Shown here: piece after piece, positions 20,580 to 29,908 of the stretch
Numbering within the stretch: the first letter of the stretch is position 1
Layout of the letters: each line of letters starts with the position of its first letter
Source: Fennellomyces sp. T-0311
Taxonomy: Eukaryota; Mucoromycota; Mucoromycetes; Mucorales; Lichtheimiaceae
Direction of reading: 5' to 3'
Assembly (NCBI GenBank): GCA_025266875.1
Contig: JALLLT010000112.1
Span: 1-32,029 of the forward strand
DNA: 32,029 bases
Position numbers and translations under genes: made by a program
The notes under the pieces: model-generated
Told to the model about the DNA's origin: nothing
The model's input: the letters and a program-made list of their open reading frames with translations, nothing else
The model's database searches: none

Positions 20580-20854
20580 TAGAGAGTTTTAGGACTTTGC
20601 AAAATTGAGATTTTACAAACTTCAATTGGAAACTGGTGTAACTTGAGTGGGGTGTCACTGTGCGATTTTGCAAAACATTTTGAAAAATCGAGGTTCTGAA
20701 AAAGAATGACGGGTTATTTAACCGGTCCAATGAGAATGCCCCTTGTTATCTTGACAAACTACCTGACAGCTCAGCTCTTTTCTTGCACTACAAAAAAAAA
20801 GATGGTCCAGCCCTTCCTTCACTTGCATCTTTTACTTCTTTATCCCTGCGGAAA

Positions 20855-21979
20855 ATGAATCACAACTTCGAAATTATTGACGAAACTGAACAATACGTTC
20901 ACATGCAGCATGCTAAAGATGCCACCACAGAAGCAGCTGCACGTCAAAGGCGCAACAGCGAGATCATGTCTGAAGTATGTCAAATTTATGCAAAGTAAAC
21001 GCAACTTGTTATTCACAAATTATTTTGTATTATACGTATAGGCTACTGCCCATATACAAGAATTTGTGCCTGTTAAAGACGATACCAGATTTGACGAAGA
21101 GAGTGTGACCCCGGTTGCCCAAGCATATGCGAAAGTAACTAAGGGCAAGAAGCAGAACAAGAAGAAGGTGACCAAAAATGATGAGGCGAAGACGAATATA
21201 ACTGCGTCCGAAGCACTTGACGATTTGATCTTAAACCATGTGCTTAACGTCCAGCCTTTTGTACAAAAGTACAGGGACGTAGGACCAGCATGGCTTGAAG
21301 TGGCCGAAAGAGTCAACAAGGATGCAGTGAAGTACATAAAGAATGGACTCATCACTGAGAAGGAAATTACTGATGTATATTGCAAACGCCGGTTCAATGC
21401 TTTGAAGAATAACAACATGCCTCATCTCAAATGCTTGGCTAGGTCCTCTGGACTTGGCGGTATTCAGCCTTCACCTTTCGAAGAGAAGGTTATAAGTCTC
21501 ATTCAAATGGTATGTATAGCATCAATAACGAGTGCATCTACAATATTTTACAAGCAAGAAGAAATAATACAATTGCATAGGTGAACGATCAGAAGGCGAA
21601 GGTGGATTATGAGAAGGCAGTAAAGGAGAAAAAACAGGAGCGCAAACATCAGGCAGAGAAGGAGATGATAGCCGCCTCACTTATTCGTCGTCAGCAAGAC
21701 TATGAAGAGGGTAGCAGCAGCAGCAATGCTAACTCTTCTGCTCTTAAAAAAAAGAAGGGCAGTTCAAGAAATATGGCTGATGGTGCCCTTGCAGAAGAAA
21801 TCAAGGAGCTTGCCGAACTGCGCAAAACACACCGCCAACACGTTGAGAACGCAAAGGCAATGCAAGACAAGGTTGACAGCCTGGAAGCTGCAGTTGCACG
21901 CCTAGACAGCATTGTGGAAAGGCAAGATGAGGCAATCCAATACCTTTTCAACGCCTTGTACCCTCCACAACAACAATAG
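20855..21979 (+). CDS. H4 Myb/SANT-like partner protein (328 aa)
   Basis: Exons 20855-20974, 21042-21509 and 21581-21979, with GTATGT donors at both introns and ATAG acceptors; all junctions are phase 0. The start MNHNFEIIDETEQ is preferred to an upstream in-frame ATG (20783) that adds 24 residues. Residues about 75-150 contain a Lys-rich stretch and then LILNHVLNVQPFVQKYRDVG, PAWLEVAERVNK and EITDVYCKRRFNAL, a trihelical Myb/SANT-like DNA-binding domain. The last exon is a charged coiled coil (KELAELRKTHRQHVENAKAM, DSLEAAVARLDSIVER). By analogy with the family it recognises the element's ends and assists the transposase. No lesion seen. Confidence 0.78.
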
Positions 21980-22031
21980 TATATGTAAAAATAAAATCAT
22001 AAATATGTTGAAATAACTATTCGTATTAGAA

Positions 22032-23416
22032 TTAATTATTACGTTGACGGAATGCTTGATTTGCTCCACTAAGATACTCTTCTAGAGTGGGAGGTTGGAT
22101 ACAGAAGTATTTTGCTGATTGCCCTCCTCCCAAGCATACGTTTATGTTCTTGAACAAGACGGCAATAGGATAGTACATCCCAACTGGGCTCAACAATATC
22201 TTTTGGTTCTTTGCGTAGTCAACAAATCCAAAAAGATTGAGTGTTCTTCCGAATTCCCATTCAACCGAGATTCTGATTTTTGACATCTGTTGGTTCCGAA
22301 TGGATTCAGGGCTAGTACGATCATCTACGGTGCTCGTTTAAGTATTGAACCATAATATGCTTATTATACATTTATAAAATTAAATACCTCGAGGAACACG
22401 GTGAGGCGAACCCAAGTTTGGGTGTTGACGGTATGCAAGATCACCATACACTATGTATCGCGATCCATTATCAAAACTCAATAAGCTCTCGAAGCGCTCA
22501 AGCAGACGAGATTCAGTTAGAAGATACCCATCATGGTGAGCACCACAAACTGGGCCATAAAGACATGCTGTTATACCATCAGGCGTGGTAAGAGCTTGAA
22601 ATTTTAGCGCGTGCTTATGCTGTAAAATAAATTACATACATATTCCGTTGTTAGCAACCTTATGCTGTATAAATATGGATGTCAGTTGCATGCTTACTTT
22701 GTGCCTATTGAACAATAACTCCTGATCCTCAATTGGCTTACAGATGCCTCTAACCATACCGTCAAGAAAGCCAATGCAATTCTGAATTGGTGCTCCTTCA
22801 AAATATGAGCATCGGTTATTCATGTTCTATAATAGCCACTTCTCTTTATGTATATATAATTATACCTTTGCCGTGGATAGCATTCGCGAATCGAGAAAGC
22901 TTCTGCGGTGTGAATTGGCTCTCGGCAAATTCCAACAATCCACCGTACTTGTCGTAGAGGTAATCGATAACGCCATTGAAGATGATGCAAAGGGCAGTCT
23001 CTGACCGATCAAACAGGTCGTCCATGTCACAGTAACGTTGCGGATATGCTAGTCGACGCAGACAAATTGCCATTGCTTCTTCTGTTGGGACTCGAAAACA
23101 AGAATGGATGCTATCTTCATTGAAAATGAGAGATGGCGGTAGCTCCATTACTTCAATGATTATTCTGATCTGTTGATCCACTCAGAAGTTAATATTTGAA
23201 GGAAGTTAACAACTTGAGAACTAGCTCAAGATTTCTGTTTTTACGTACCTGTGCCTTTGTAAAGCGAAACTTTTTGAGACACTTTTCGTCCGTAATGCTG
23301 TCTAAGTTGAATGCCTTTCTTGGTTCTCTCGCAGCGAACTGTCTATAAATACTGCGCGCCAACAGAGTTTCAAGATTGACAAGGTTCTGGTCAAGAATCT
23401 CAGCATAGGTTGACAT
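22032..23416 (-). CDS. H4 PIF/Harbinger transposase (364 aa), intact
   Basis: Five exons, 23416-23249, 23169-22866, 22795-22698, 22619-22388 and 22324-22032, add up to 365 codons with no stop; all introns are GT-AG and 63-80 nt. Motifs: FNEDSIHSCFRVPTEEAMAI, LARSIYRQF; first catalytic D in GFLDGMVRGICKP; FNRHKHALKFQ spanning intron 3; the second D in VYGDLAYRQHP; Glu in ISVEWEFGRTLNL. This is the DDE_Tnp_4 pattern. The sequence is quite different from H1, H2 and H3, so it is a separate Harbinger lineage. It is the likeliest active source of transposase for this family in the window. Confidence 0.88.
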
Positions 23417-23649
23417 GGTTGAATATATAAAAAATGGAAGAGAAAGAGGTGAAAAAAGTCAACTACAATATGACAACTGCTATTGTGCTTTTAGTAGATA
23501 AGCCTCTTCTGTGCAACTGTTCTTTCTTTATTTGTAGCAGCAGAGCCTGCCTCTTTCAAATCCAGATAACACACTGTAAATGGCAGGTAACACATTAAAA
23601 TTCAATTTTGCAAAGTCCTAAAACCCTCTATTATCAACATTTCTTTACC

Positions 23650-25105
23650 ATGAACAACAACAGCATTCCACTGCCAATTCTCACCCAACGTCCCAGACGT
23701 AATAATGCTGCAGAAAGAAGACGCCGTCGAGCAGCATTTATGCAACGGCTGACAGAACTTATTGCGCCTTCAGTATAGGCTATCCGCTTTATTGATGCGA
23801 GCATTGTCGCAGCTTTTGCAAGCTCGCCTCACCACTTTCGTGCAGCAAAAGTTAGCCGAATGCATGGTGCGCAATTCTGGACGTTGACGCATCCAAACCT
23901 GAACGACGACGATGGCTATGACAGTTACAGATGGCATTACCGCATGAAGAAATCAACTTTGGAATGGCTTATCAGTACTTTGTCAACACATGACGCATTT
24001 GCCTCAGACTCTCCTAGAATGACCCCAGTATACATTCAAGTCTGCTGTGCGATGTGGCGTTTTGCAAACACACATGTTGGATACCGCATGTTTGAAACGC
24101 AATTTGGTTTAAGCCAAGGGTCGTATCATAACTTCACGATGCGATTCCTAAATGCCATCTGCGACGTTCACCGGCGACAGATCAGATGGCCAAGCACACC
24201 ACAAGAAGTACAGCAAGCAGCACAAGCCTTTTCGGCACCTACTGGACTGCCGAGCACCCACGATGCAGGCAGAAGGCTACAGGGAGCGATCGGGGCTATG
24301 GATGGCAAACTCATCGTCATCCACAAGCCTACTAGTAACGGACAGCGCTTTTGGGATCGTAAATTACACCATTCGATCAATTTACTTGCTGTTTGTACTA
24401 CTGATGGAAGATTCTCGTATATAGAAGCTGGTCAATCAGGTATTGTCAACTACATATTGAAATATCGATATATTACTCAGTCTAATGTATTTTCAAATCA
24501 ATCTATAAGGTCGAACCCATGATGCACGTACGTTTGCCAATAGCTCTCTTAATACGAAGCTATTGAATGAAACTGAACAATGGTGCCCAGACGGAAGTTA
24601 TATCCTTGCCGGTTAGTACTTCGACCATTCTATATCTTGATGAATATTACTAACATGAAGTTCCCCAAACTTGAAAGACTCTGCGTATCCACTACAACCA
24701 ACGATAATGGTGCCTTATTCACGAACAACAACAAGCCTTGCCGAGAAAAAATTCAACTTCGTTCACTCTTCGATGCGTATGGCCATTGAACGAGCCTTTG
24801 GTTGCCTTGTTTCCCGTTGGAGATTCCTACGCCATTACCTTTATCTTAAGGATCATGAGCGATTGACATTGGCGATATACGCATGTTGTATATTGCACAA
24901 CATCTGCATCGAATGGCACGACCTTCATTCAAACGAACTTTTTCCATTGAATACAGAAGAAGACGAAGGTACGACCGGCCGCATTGCTCTAATCGGTTCA
25001 GGACACCAACGTGGCATCGGAGACACTGCATCACTGCGTCAACAAGGTGTTGTAGTACGTGACAGATTAAGATATGAGTTGTATGAAGCCAGTCGTAGAT
25101 TGTAG
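23650..25105 (+). pseudogene. H3 PIF/Harbinger transposase (related to H1), one TAG
   Basis: Exons 23650-24439, 24510-24611 and 24678-25105; introns sit at the same codons as in H1. The start MNNNSIPLP lies 20 bp after the right end of H4. The Arg-rich N-terminus (RRRRRAAFMQRL) is cut by TAG 23776-23778 (codon 43), one transition from CAG. Then SPHHF, YDSYRWHYRMKKSTLEWL, catalytic D in GAMDGKLIVIHKP, second D in ILADSAYPL, Glu in MAIERAFGCL, SRWRFLRHYLYL and CCILHNICIEW. Downstream initiation at 23860 (MHGAQFW) could still give the catalytic domain. The promoter is displaced by H4. Confidence 0.85.
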
Positions 25106-25157
25106 TAAAATAAAACAAACATTACAAAAAAAATAAGTGGAAGTTAAGCAAAATCAT

Positions 25158-25997
25158 TCATTGATCTTCATTATTGTCGACCTGCTCTTCTTCAGTACTG
25201 CTTGTGCTTGTATTGTTTTGCCCGCCACTGTTGCCAGGGCGACCAAAAAGTTCCCTCAATGTCTGAAGATATTCGGAATGGCGTCGGTTTTCTGCTGCCT
25301 CAAAATCGCGCGCATGGCGGTCCTCTGCCTCCTCAAACTGTTCGAAAGCCTCGCCAATACTAGCAATTAGGCGGTCCATCTGCTTGTTTGCATTCTCGAG
25401 GACCTGCTCTTAAAATGCAGTGGTTAGGCGTCGTTGCGCTGGCCGCTCGTTGCCGTCATCTTCGTCATTGCGTTGTTGGTTTCGAACAAGGCCATTGATA
25501 GAGTCCATGGTGGTTGGTGGAACAACAGCTGGATCGCTGCCAACGATACTATCCATGACGTTATAATACTCCCATCGCTCTTGACCAGGAGGGCCATTCG
25601 TGCCAGTCTGGTCTTGCACCACGGTCCGGACATCACGGTAGATGTCTACCAAGTCACCCCACTTTTTTTGCAAGGCTTCCTTTGAGCGGCCCACAGGATC
25701 AGTCTGTGCATACACCTGCTCGATCTGGTCCCAGATGGCTCCCTTGGCTCGCGTTTCGATCGTGGTTATAAGTGCGTCATATCTAGCACTGACAGCATCT
25801 ATCAATGCTTCGATATGGCCATCTTCCCATCTGCGATTGGGTGCTCTCGCAGCAGAAGCAGAAATGCTTGATGATGGTAATGCTTCTGCAGGCTGTTGTT
25901 GCTGCTGAGGTTGAGGTTGTTGCTGCTGCTCTTGCTGCTCCTGACGAGGATTCCACATCACAATGTTGAAGGTGGGATTGCTGTTGTTGTTACGCAT
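25158..25997 (-). pseudogene. H3 Myb/SANT-like partner, in-frame TAA
   Basis: Start MRNNNSNPTF at 25997 (matched to the H1 partner), then a Gln/Pro-rich region, NRRWEDGHIEALIDAVSAR, AIWDQIEQVYAQTDPVG and SKEALQKKWGDLVDIYRDV, a Myb/SANT-like domain, then ERWEYYNVMDSIVG and RPAQRR. TAA at 25412-25410 interrupts after LTTAF; the frame continues as EQVLENANKQMDRLIASIGE, a coiled coil, to GGQNNTSTSS and an acidic end at 25158. It is the colinear relative of the H1 partner. The TAA is one transition from CAA. A truncated DNA-binding product is possible. Only about 50 bp separates it from the transposase stop. Confidence 0.8.
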
Positions 25998-26287
25998 GTT
26001 AAAGATCACAAAAAAGTTCAAAGAGATGGATTAAAATAACTTTATTCGACATTATCATAGCTCTACACCTTTTATATGCAATCGGGCATGTTAATGCTTA
26101 AGGAAAAGAGAAAAAAAAACGCATATTCATTCATCGATTTGGTTGATGTACAGAAAAGGAAAGTCCCTCTGTTCGGTGCGCCTTTTTGGATGATCTGACC
26201 GGAGAGGACTTTAAAATAGTTTGAATCCATTTTCGTCTCTCTGTTCGGAGCAAAATGAGAGCACCCTATATATATATATATATACTT

Positions 26288-26791
26288 TGTCGGTTATATT
26301 TTATATAATCCCTTGTCATCACATATATTTACCACGGTACTACATATGAAAGAGAATTAAGATCATACTTGCATAGTGACAATAAGGTGCTTTAGATTCC
26401 AGCGTATCTGATGTGTACATTGTGATATTCTCAAATAAGATCAGACGTGAAAGTGCGAGACCGAATTAAAGATGTTTTTATTGATGACAAACTACTCAGA
26501 TATTTGTATTGTTGAAGCGGTCGGGATGAACGCTTCTTGGTGATGTTCCGAATCCATGTTTAGGCGGCGATATAAGACGAGCGTCCTGTTAAGTAACTTA
26601 TCCATGTTTTGGGTAAACTCGATGAGTCCTTTGATGTCCTTATCTAGATCAAAGTAGTTTTGGACAGATGTTGGCAGAAACTGGACCAATGGATGACGTA
26701 CGGTTGGTGCCGTCAAAAGAACGAATAGAATGGATATGTCTGAGACTGAAACAAGAAGGCATTCTCTGTGGGAAGGTGTAGGATACGACAT
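26288..26791 (-). repeat. Probable 3' LTR of the chromodomain Ty3 element
   Basis: On the minus strand, GGCGGGGGG (a polypurine tract) is followed by TAA and then TGTCGTATCC; the segment ends CCGACA, so the 504-bp unit is bounded by TGTCG and CGACA. It holds an ATCAATAAAAAC polyadenylation-like signal near 26470. The other LTR is not in the window, so the call rests on termini and position after integrase. A 120-codon minus-strand open frame (26854-26492) overlaps it; function unknown. Confidence 0.6.
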
Positions 26792-26938
26792 TACCCCCCG
26801 CCAGACAAGACAACCGTGTGAAAAGATTGTGTAGATCCCTACATTTGTGGACAAAACAGCATGTGAAATGACTAGAAAAACCCAGAAAAACCCAGTGGGA
26901 GAAAAAAATGATGGGATAAAAAAGTCATGCTAAACGCG
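26792..26938. other. Ty3 3' untranslated region with polypurine tract
   Basis: Short stretch between the pol stop and the LTR; contains the purine run and twice-repeated CCCAGAAAAA motifs. Confidence 0.5.
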
Positions 26939-28163
26939 TTAAGTACTGGAGGCAGTGTTGGCGGCAACATGTTTGCGCTTGGACGAGCGTGTTTCTATAC
27001 GACTGTGGATAGGAGCCGTGAAAGAGCTGCTTGCTCGCGATTGGGTACTGGTAGCTTCAGTACGTGGACGTTTGATAGTGAAATTAGGAGCAGTCGCACG
27101 TCGACTCCAATATTGTTGGATGAGATCCAAGCTATTGAAATGATCGGTCGGTTCCCAAGTGTCCTCTTCAGGGTCATCATATCCCTTCCAACGTACCCGG
27201 TATAGGTATTGGTTCTTGTCATCAAGTTTGTGATCCACGACTGCAAGAATCTCGTATGTGTCTTCGGACTGTACAGTAGTATCCGGTGAGATGGACTTCA
27301 TATGCAAAGGTGGAACGTTTCTTGAGAGCAATTCACCAGTGGTATCGGAAAGAACATAACTACCTCCTTTGGTAAGACCGTAGACAGTGTAAGGGCCCAC
27401 ATAACGAGGATCGGTCTTAGCCGCTCGTGCAATGTTCTTGATTATGACCTTACTGCCGATAGGAAAGCCGTTAATAATGCGGTTCTGACTGTCAAACTTA
27501 CTCTTTTCCAGAGCTCGTACGGCATTCATGCGTGCACTGAGAGCTGGAATAACGACTTTTTCCCAGTTGGTGATGTGTTGCATCAAAGCCTTGGTATCCT
27601 GCGAAGACGAAGAGGCCGTACCGAGCTGAACACCAGTATAATCCTGAAAGCCATTAGGTTTCCGACCAAGCATCACACTGAAAGGACGAGAACTATGGAT
27701 TCGTGTGTGACGACAATTCATGGCAAGCTGTGCGCTACCGACGAACATATCCCACTCCGTAGCTTTGCCTTGTAAACGTTTGATGATGGTTTGTTTTGCA
27801 ATGCCCACAGCCTTCTCGGCAGCACCGTTGCCACGTGGATGGTATTTGGATGATAACCGTAGTTCATATCCTGAGGCTTTAGCAAGAAGCTTGCATAAGG
27901 AATTGTGGAATTCCGTACCCCAATCATGCGTAAGGACCATAGGATAGCCCAGCAAAGAGAAAACATCAACCAAGGTGTGCGCGATAGTAGAAGTGTATTT
28001 GTCAGGTATGGCTCAAAGAACCACGAAACGTGTGAAAATGTCCAGCATAACAAGTAGATAAGAATTCCCGCTGTCAGAGACGGTGTCAAACGAACCTAGG
28101 TCAATAGCCCAGTGGTCACCAGGTCTGTTAGCAATCACATGTTTTAAAGGATGGTAACCGTGT

Positions 28164-28171
28164 TTCCCAAT
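28164..28171. repeat. 8-bp target duplication of the hAT element, left copy
   Basis: TTCCCAAT, repeated at 29611-29618. Eight bp is the hAT signature. Confidence 0.9.
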
Positions 28172-28411
28172 TAGGGCTCTAAACGGGCCATGCCCGACGG
28201 GCATCGGGCCAGTTCAGCCGGGCCACACCTGTGGCCCGTGGCCCGTCGGGCCCAACGAAACGGGCCATGTCTTTTGCCCGAACCCAAAATTACAAGAGCC
28301 CAAATTAAAGTGGCCCGCCCGATGAAATCTACAATGTAAACGATCTTAATGCAGCAATGACTAATGTAGAAGTGAAATGGGGTTCTGCCTTGTGGTTATC
28401 GTATATAAGGT

Positions 28412-28738
28412 TTGGGCAAAAGTCATCTTTATTGTATTAGATCATGTAATCGCTATCTTGCACACACTTTTTTGAAACAGCAGAACTTCTGCAAGCAACA
28501 AAGGAAGACCAAGAAGTACAAAAAGCCAAAGCGACACAGTGAGACAAACCAGCAATTCGACATCGCAAATGGCGTAGGAATGCATCCTGCTTTGCATTTT
28601 TTCAGCAACGTTTTTTCTCTCGATGCCCGTCAAATGGAATTCAGGTCGACCATATTGCTTCAGAACGAATTTTTAATCACCACATACAGTACTACTCGAC
28701 CATATTTATTTTCCATACAACTGAATTTTACCATATGA
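28412..28738 (+). CDS. ORF of 108 aa inside the hAT element, function unknown
   Basis: Starts MGKSHLYCIRSCNR with a basic stretch (KQQRKTKKYKKPKRH) and a hydrophobic end (TRPYLFSIQLNFTI). I recognise no domain. It may be a chance frame or a captured host fragment. Confidence 0.2.
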   Translation: MGKSHLYCIRSCNRYLAHTFLKQQNFCKQQRKTKKYKKPKRHSETNQQFDIANGVGMHPALHFFSNVFSLDARQMEFRSTILLQNEFLITTYSTTRPYLFSIQLNFTI

Positions 28739-28796
28739 CTCAGCTTTGTTTTACCGGCACTCCATTCCATTTCGACATTGTGCATCCCAATCAAAA

Positions 28797-28843
28797 AAGG
28801 GTGGCTGCGTACATACTGTAATGGTGCATACACAGCCACCCTT
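28797..28843. repeat. Hairpin inside the hAT element
   Basis: AAGGGTGGCTG at 28797-28807 pairs with CAGCCACCCTT at 28833-28843, with partial pairing further in and a T-rich stretch after it. Possibly a small RNA stem or a tiny nested repeat. Confidence 0.55.
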
Positions 28844-29449
28844 ATTGTTTTTCAAATAGGTACACTTTTTCAAGCGCACTACTCAAGATGAAGAAGGATG
28901 CTTGTCGTAGCTCTTTTTTCTTTATCCAATGGTTTTCTGCGAAGCACCACCTTTAGTAAGCCAAAGGTTGGTTTTTTTCGGTAATAAAGCGTCTGTATGG
29001 TCGAGACACTTTTCAATCACTATTGTTATCCTTTTTTTTCGTGTAATAAAGCTATCATTATACTGATCCACTTTATCTTCGCGTTCTACTTCTGCTTACA
29101 CAATGCCAGCTGGAAATTATCTTTGCTTGAACACATAGCCCTTTCACACTAATACCGGTCCTATCCAAGTTCTAAGACATTTGCGGATTAGCGTGCTGCA
29201 GGCAGTTTGAATAGTGCTAATTGACGTAGCAGCCTTTCATTGTCGCAACTTGGCCCATCAACACCAATCATTGTGTAACCGGATCATTGTAGAAACTGCT
29301 CAACCTTTTGACAAATCTTTCCATATTAAAGATGTATACTTAGTTGATTAATCTTTATTTGCAATACACGGTTTTGATAGAATCAAATTACATATATAAC
29401 AAGGGCCATTTAGATGGACGTTTCATAAAGAAAATACATATGCTTCACA
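28844..29449. other. hAT internal region, no gene seen
   Basis: No supported coding signal; ordinary composition until the GC-rich right end. Confidence 0.5.
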
Positions 29450-29610
29450 TTCGGGCACTCGGTCGGGCCAGTGGCCCGACGGGCGGGCCGCTATATAGGA
29501 CCGTGCCCGTTCGGGCACCCACCTTCATACAGCTTTCCTGGCCCGATGCCCGAAAATGCCGGGCCAAAACGGGCGGTCCACGGGCCTGCCCGCCCGTATT
29601 TAGAGCCCTA

Positions 29611-29618
29611 TTCCCAAT
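29611..29618. repeat. 8-bp target duplication of the hAT element, right copy
   Basis: TTCCCAAT, identical to 28164-28171. Confidence 0.9.
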
Positions 29619-29908
29619 GTTAAAGCGTTGGCAATCGGGGCATTTGGCCACTGTATTAGAGCATCTCCAGCGGATTCGCTAAATTTTTGCTAAATTTGTT
29701 GAGCGCCAGTTTTAGTTTTGCACCTAGTAGCACGTTGGCCTCCGCCTTAATTTCACGTTCAAAAAATTCTTGTTGTCGGGTAGTTTTCCCGCAACAATAA
29801 CTGCTCGCAACAGAACAAAAACCTGTCGGGCCCCAAAATACAGTAGATATCAAACCCAGGAACCTGGGCATCACCATCATATTTGTTTGTTTCCATAATA
29901 TTTCTACT

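Larger units (their letters stand above)
20580..23630. mobile_element. PIF/Harbinger element H4, intact, nested in H3
   Basis: 3051 bp; 29-bp TIRs at 20580-20608 and 23602-23630 (TAGAGAGTTTTAGGACTTTG...) with one mismatch. TTAT lies on both outer sides (20576-20579 and 23631-23634), compatible with a TTA-type target duplication. It carries a Myb-like partner (plus) and a five-exon transposase (minus), tail to tail, both open throughout. Confidence 0.9.
20306..26266. mobile_element. PIF/Harbinger element H3 (inactive), interrupted by H4
   Basis: 29-bp TIRs at 20306-20334 and 26238-26266 begin GGGTGCTCTCATT and contain GCTCCGAACAGAGA, with one mismatch. TAT flanks both ends but inside TA microsatellites, so the target duplication cannot be proved. 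Removing H4 (3051 bp) leaves about 2.9 kb with transposase and partner tail to tail. Confidence 0.88.
28172..29610. mobile_element. Non-autonomous hAT element with GGCCCG-rich ends
   Basis: 1439 bp between 8-bp duplications, with ends TAGGGCTCTAAA. The outer ~150 bp on each side is packed with CGGGCC/GGCCCG motifs in both orientations (I count 8 left, 6 right), plausible transposase-binding subterminal repeats. The middle has ordinary composition and no hAT transposase. Removing it restores the Ty3 integrase frame exactly. Confidence 0.9.
26939..29655 (-). pseudogene. Ty3/gypsy chromovirus integrase with chromodomain, split by hAT element
   Basis: Read 29655-29619, then 28171-26939 after removing the hAT. 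It opens with VAKCPDCQRFNIG, the CC half of the HHCC finger, then D in WAIDLGSF, TGA at 28015-28013 (after RFVVL, probably from CGA), D in LTHDWGTEFHN and E in GNGAAEKAVG; spacing of the last two is exactly 35 residues (DD35E). A C-terminal domain (RYVGPYTVYGLTKGGSYVL) is followed by a chromodomain (EILAVVDHK, YLYRVRWKGYDDPEEDTWEP) that in chromoviruses guides insertion to modified chromatin. The basic tail ends at 26939. The part upstream of the finger is cut off by H5. Only the 3' end of pol is present. Confidence 0.88.

Noticed and set aside
28172..28330. GC-rich hAT end as a CpG-island promoter
   Set aside because: The GC content comes from repeated GGCCCG motifs at both element ends, better explained as subterminal repeats.
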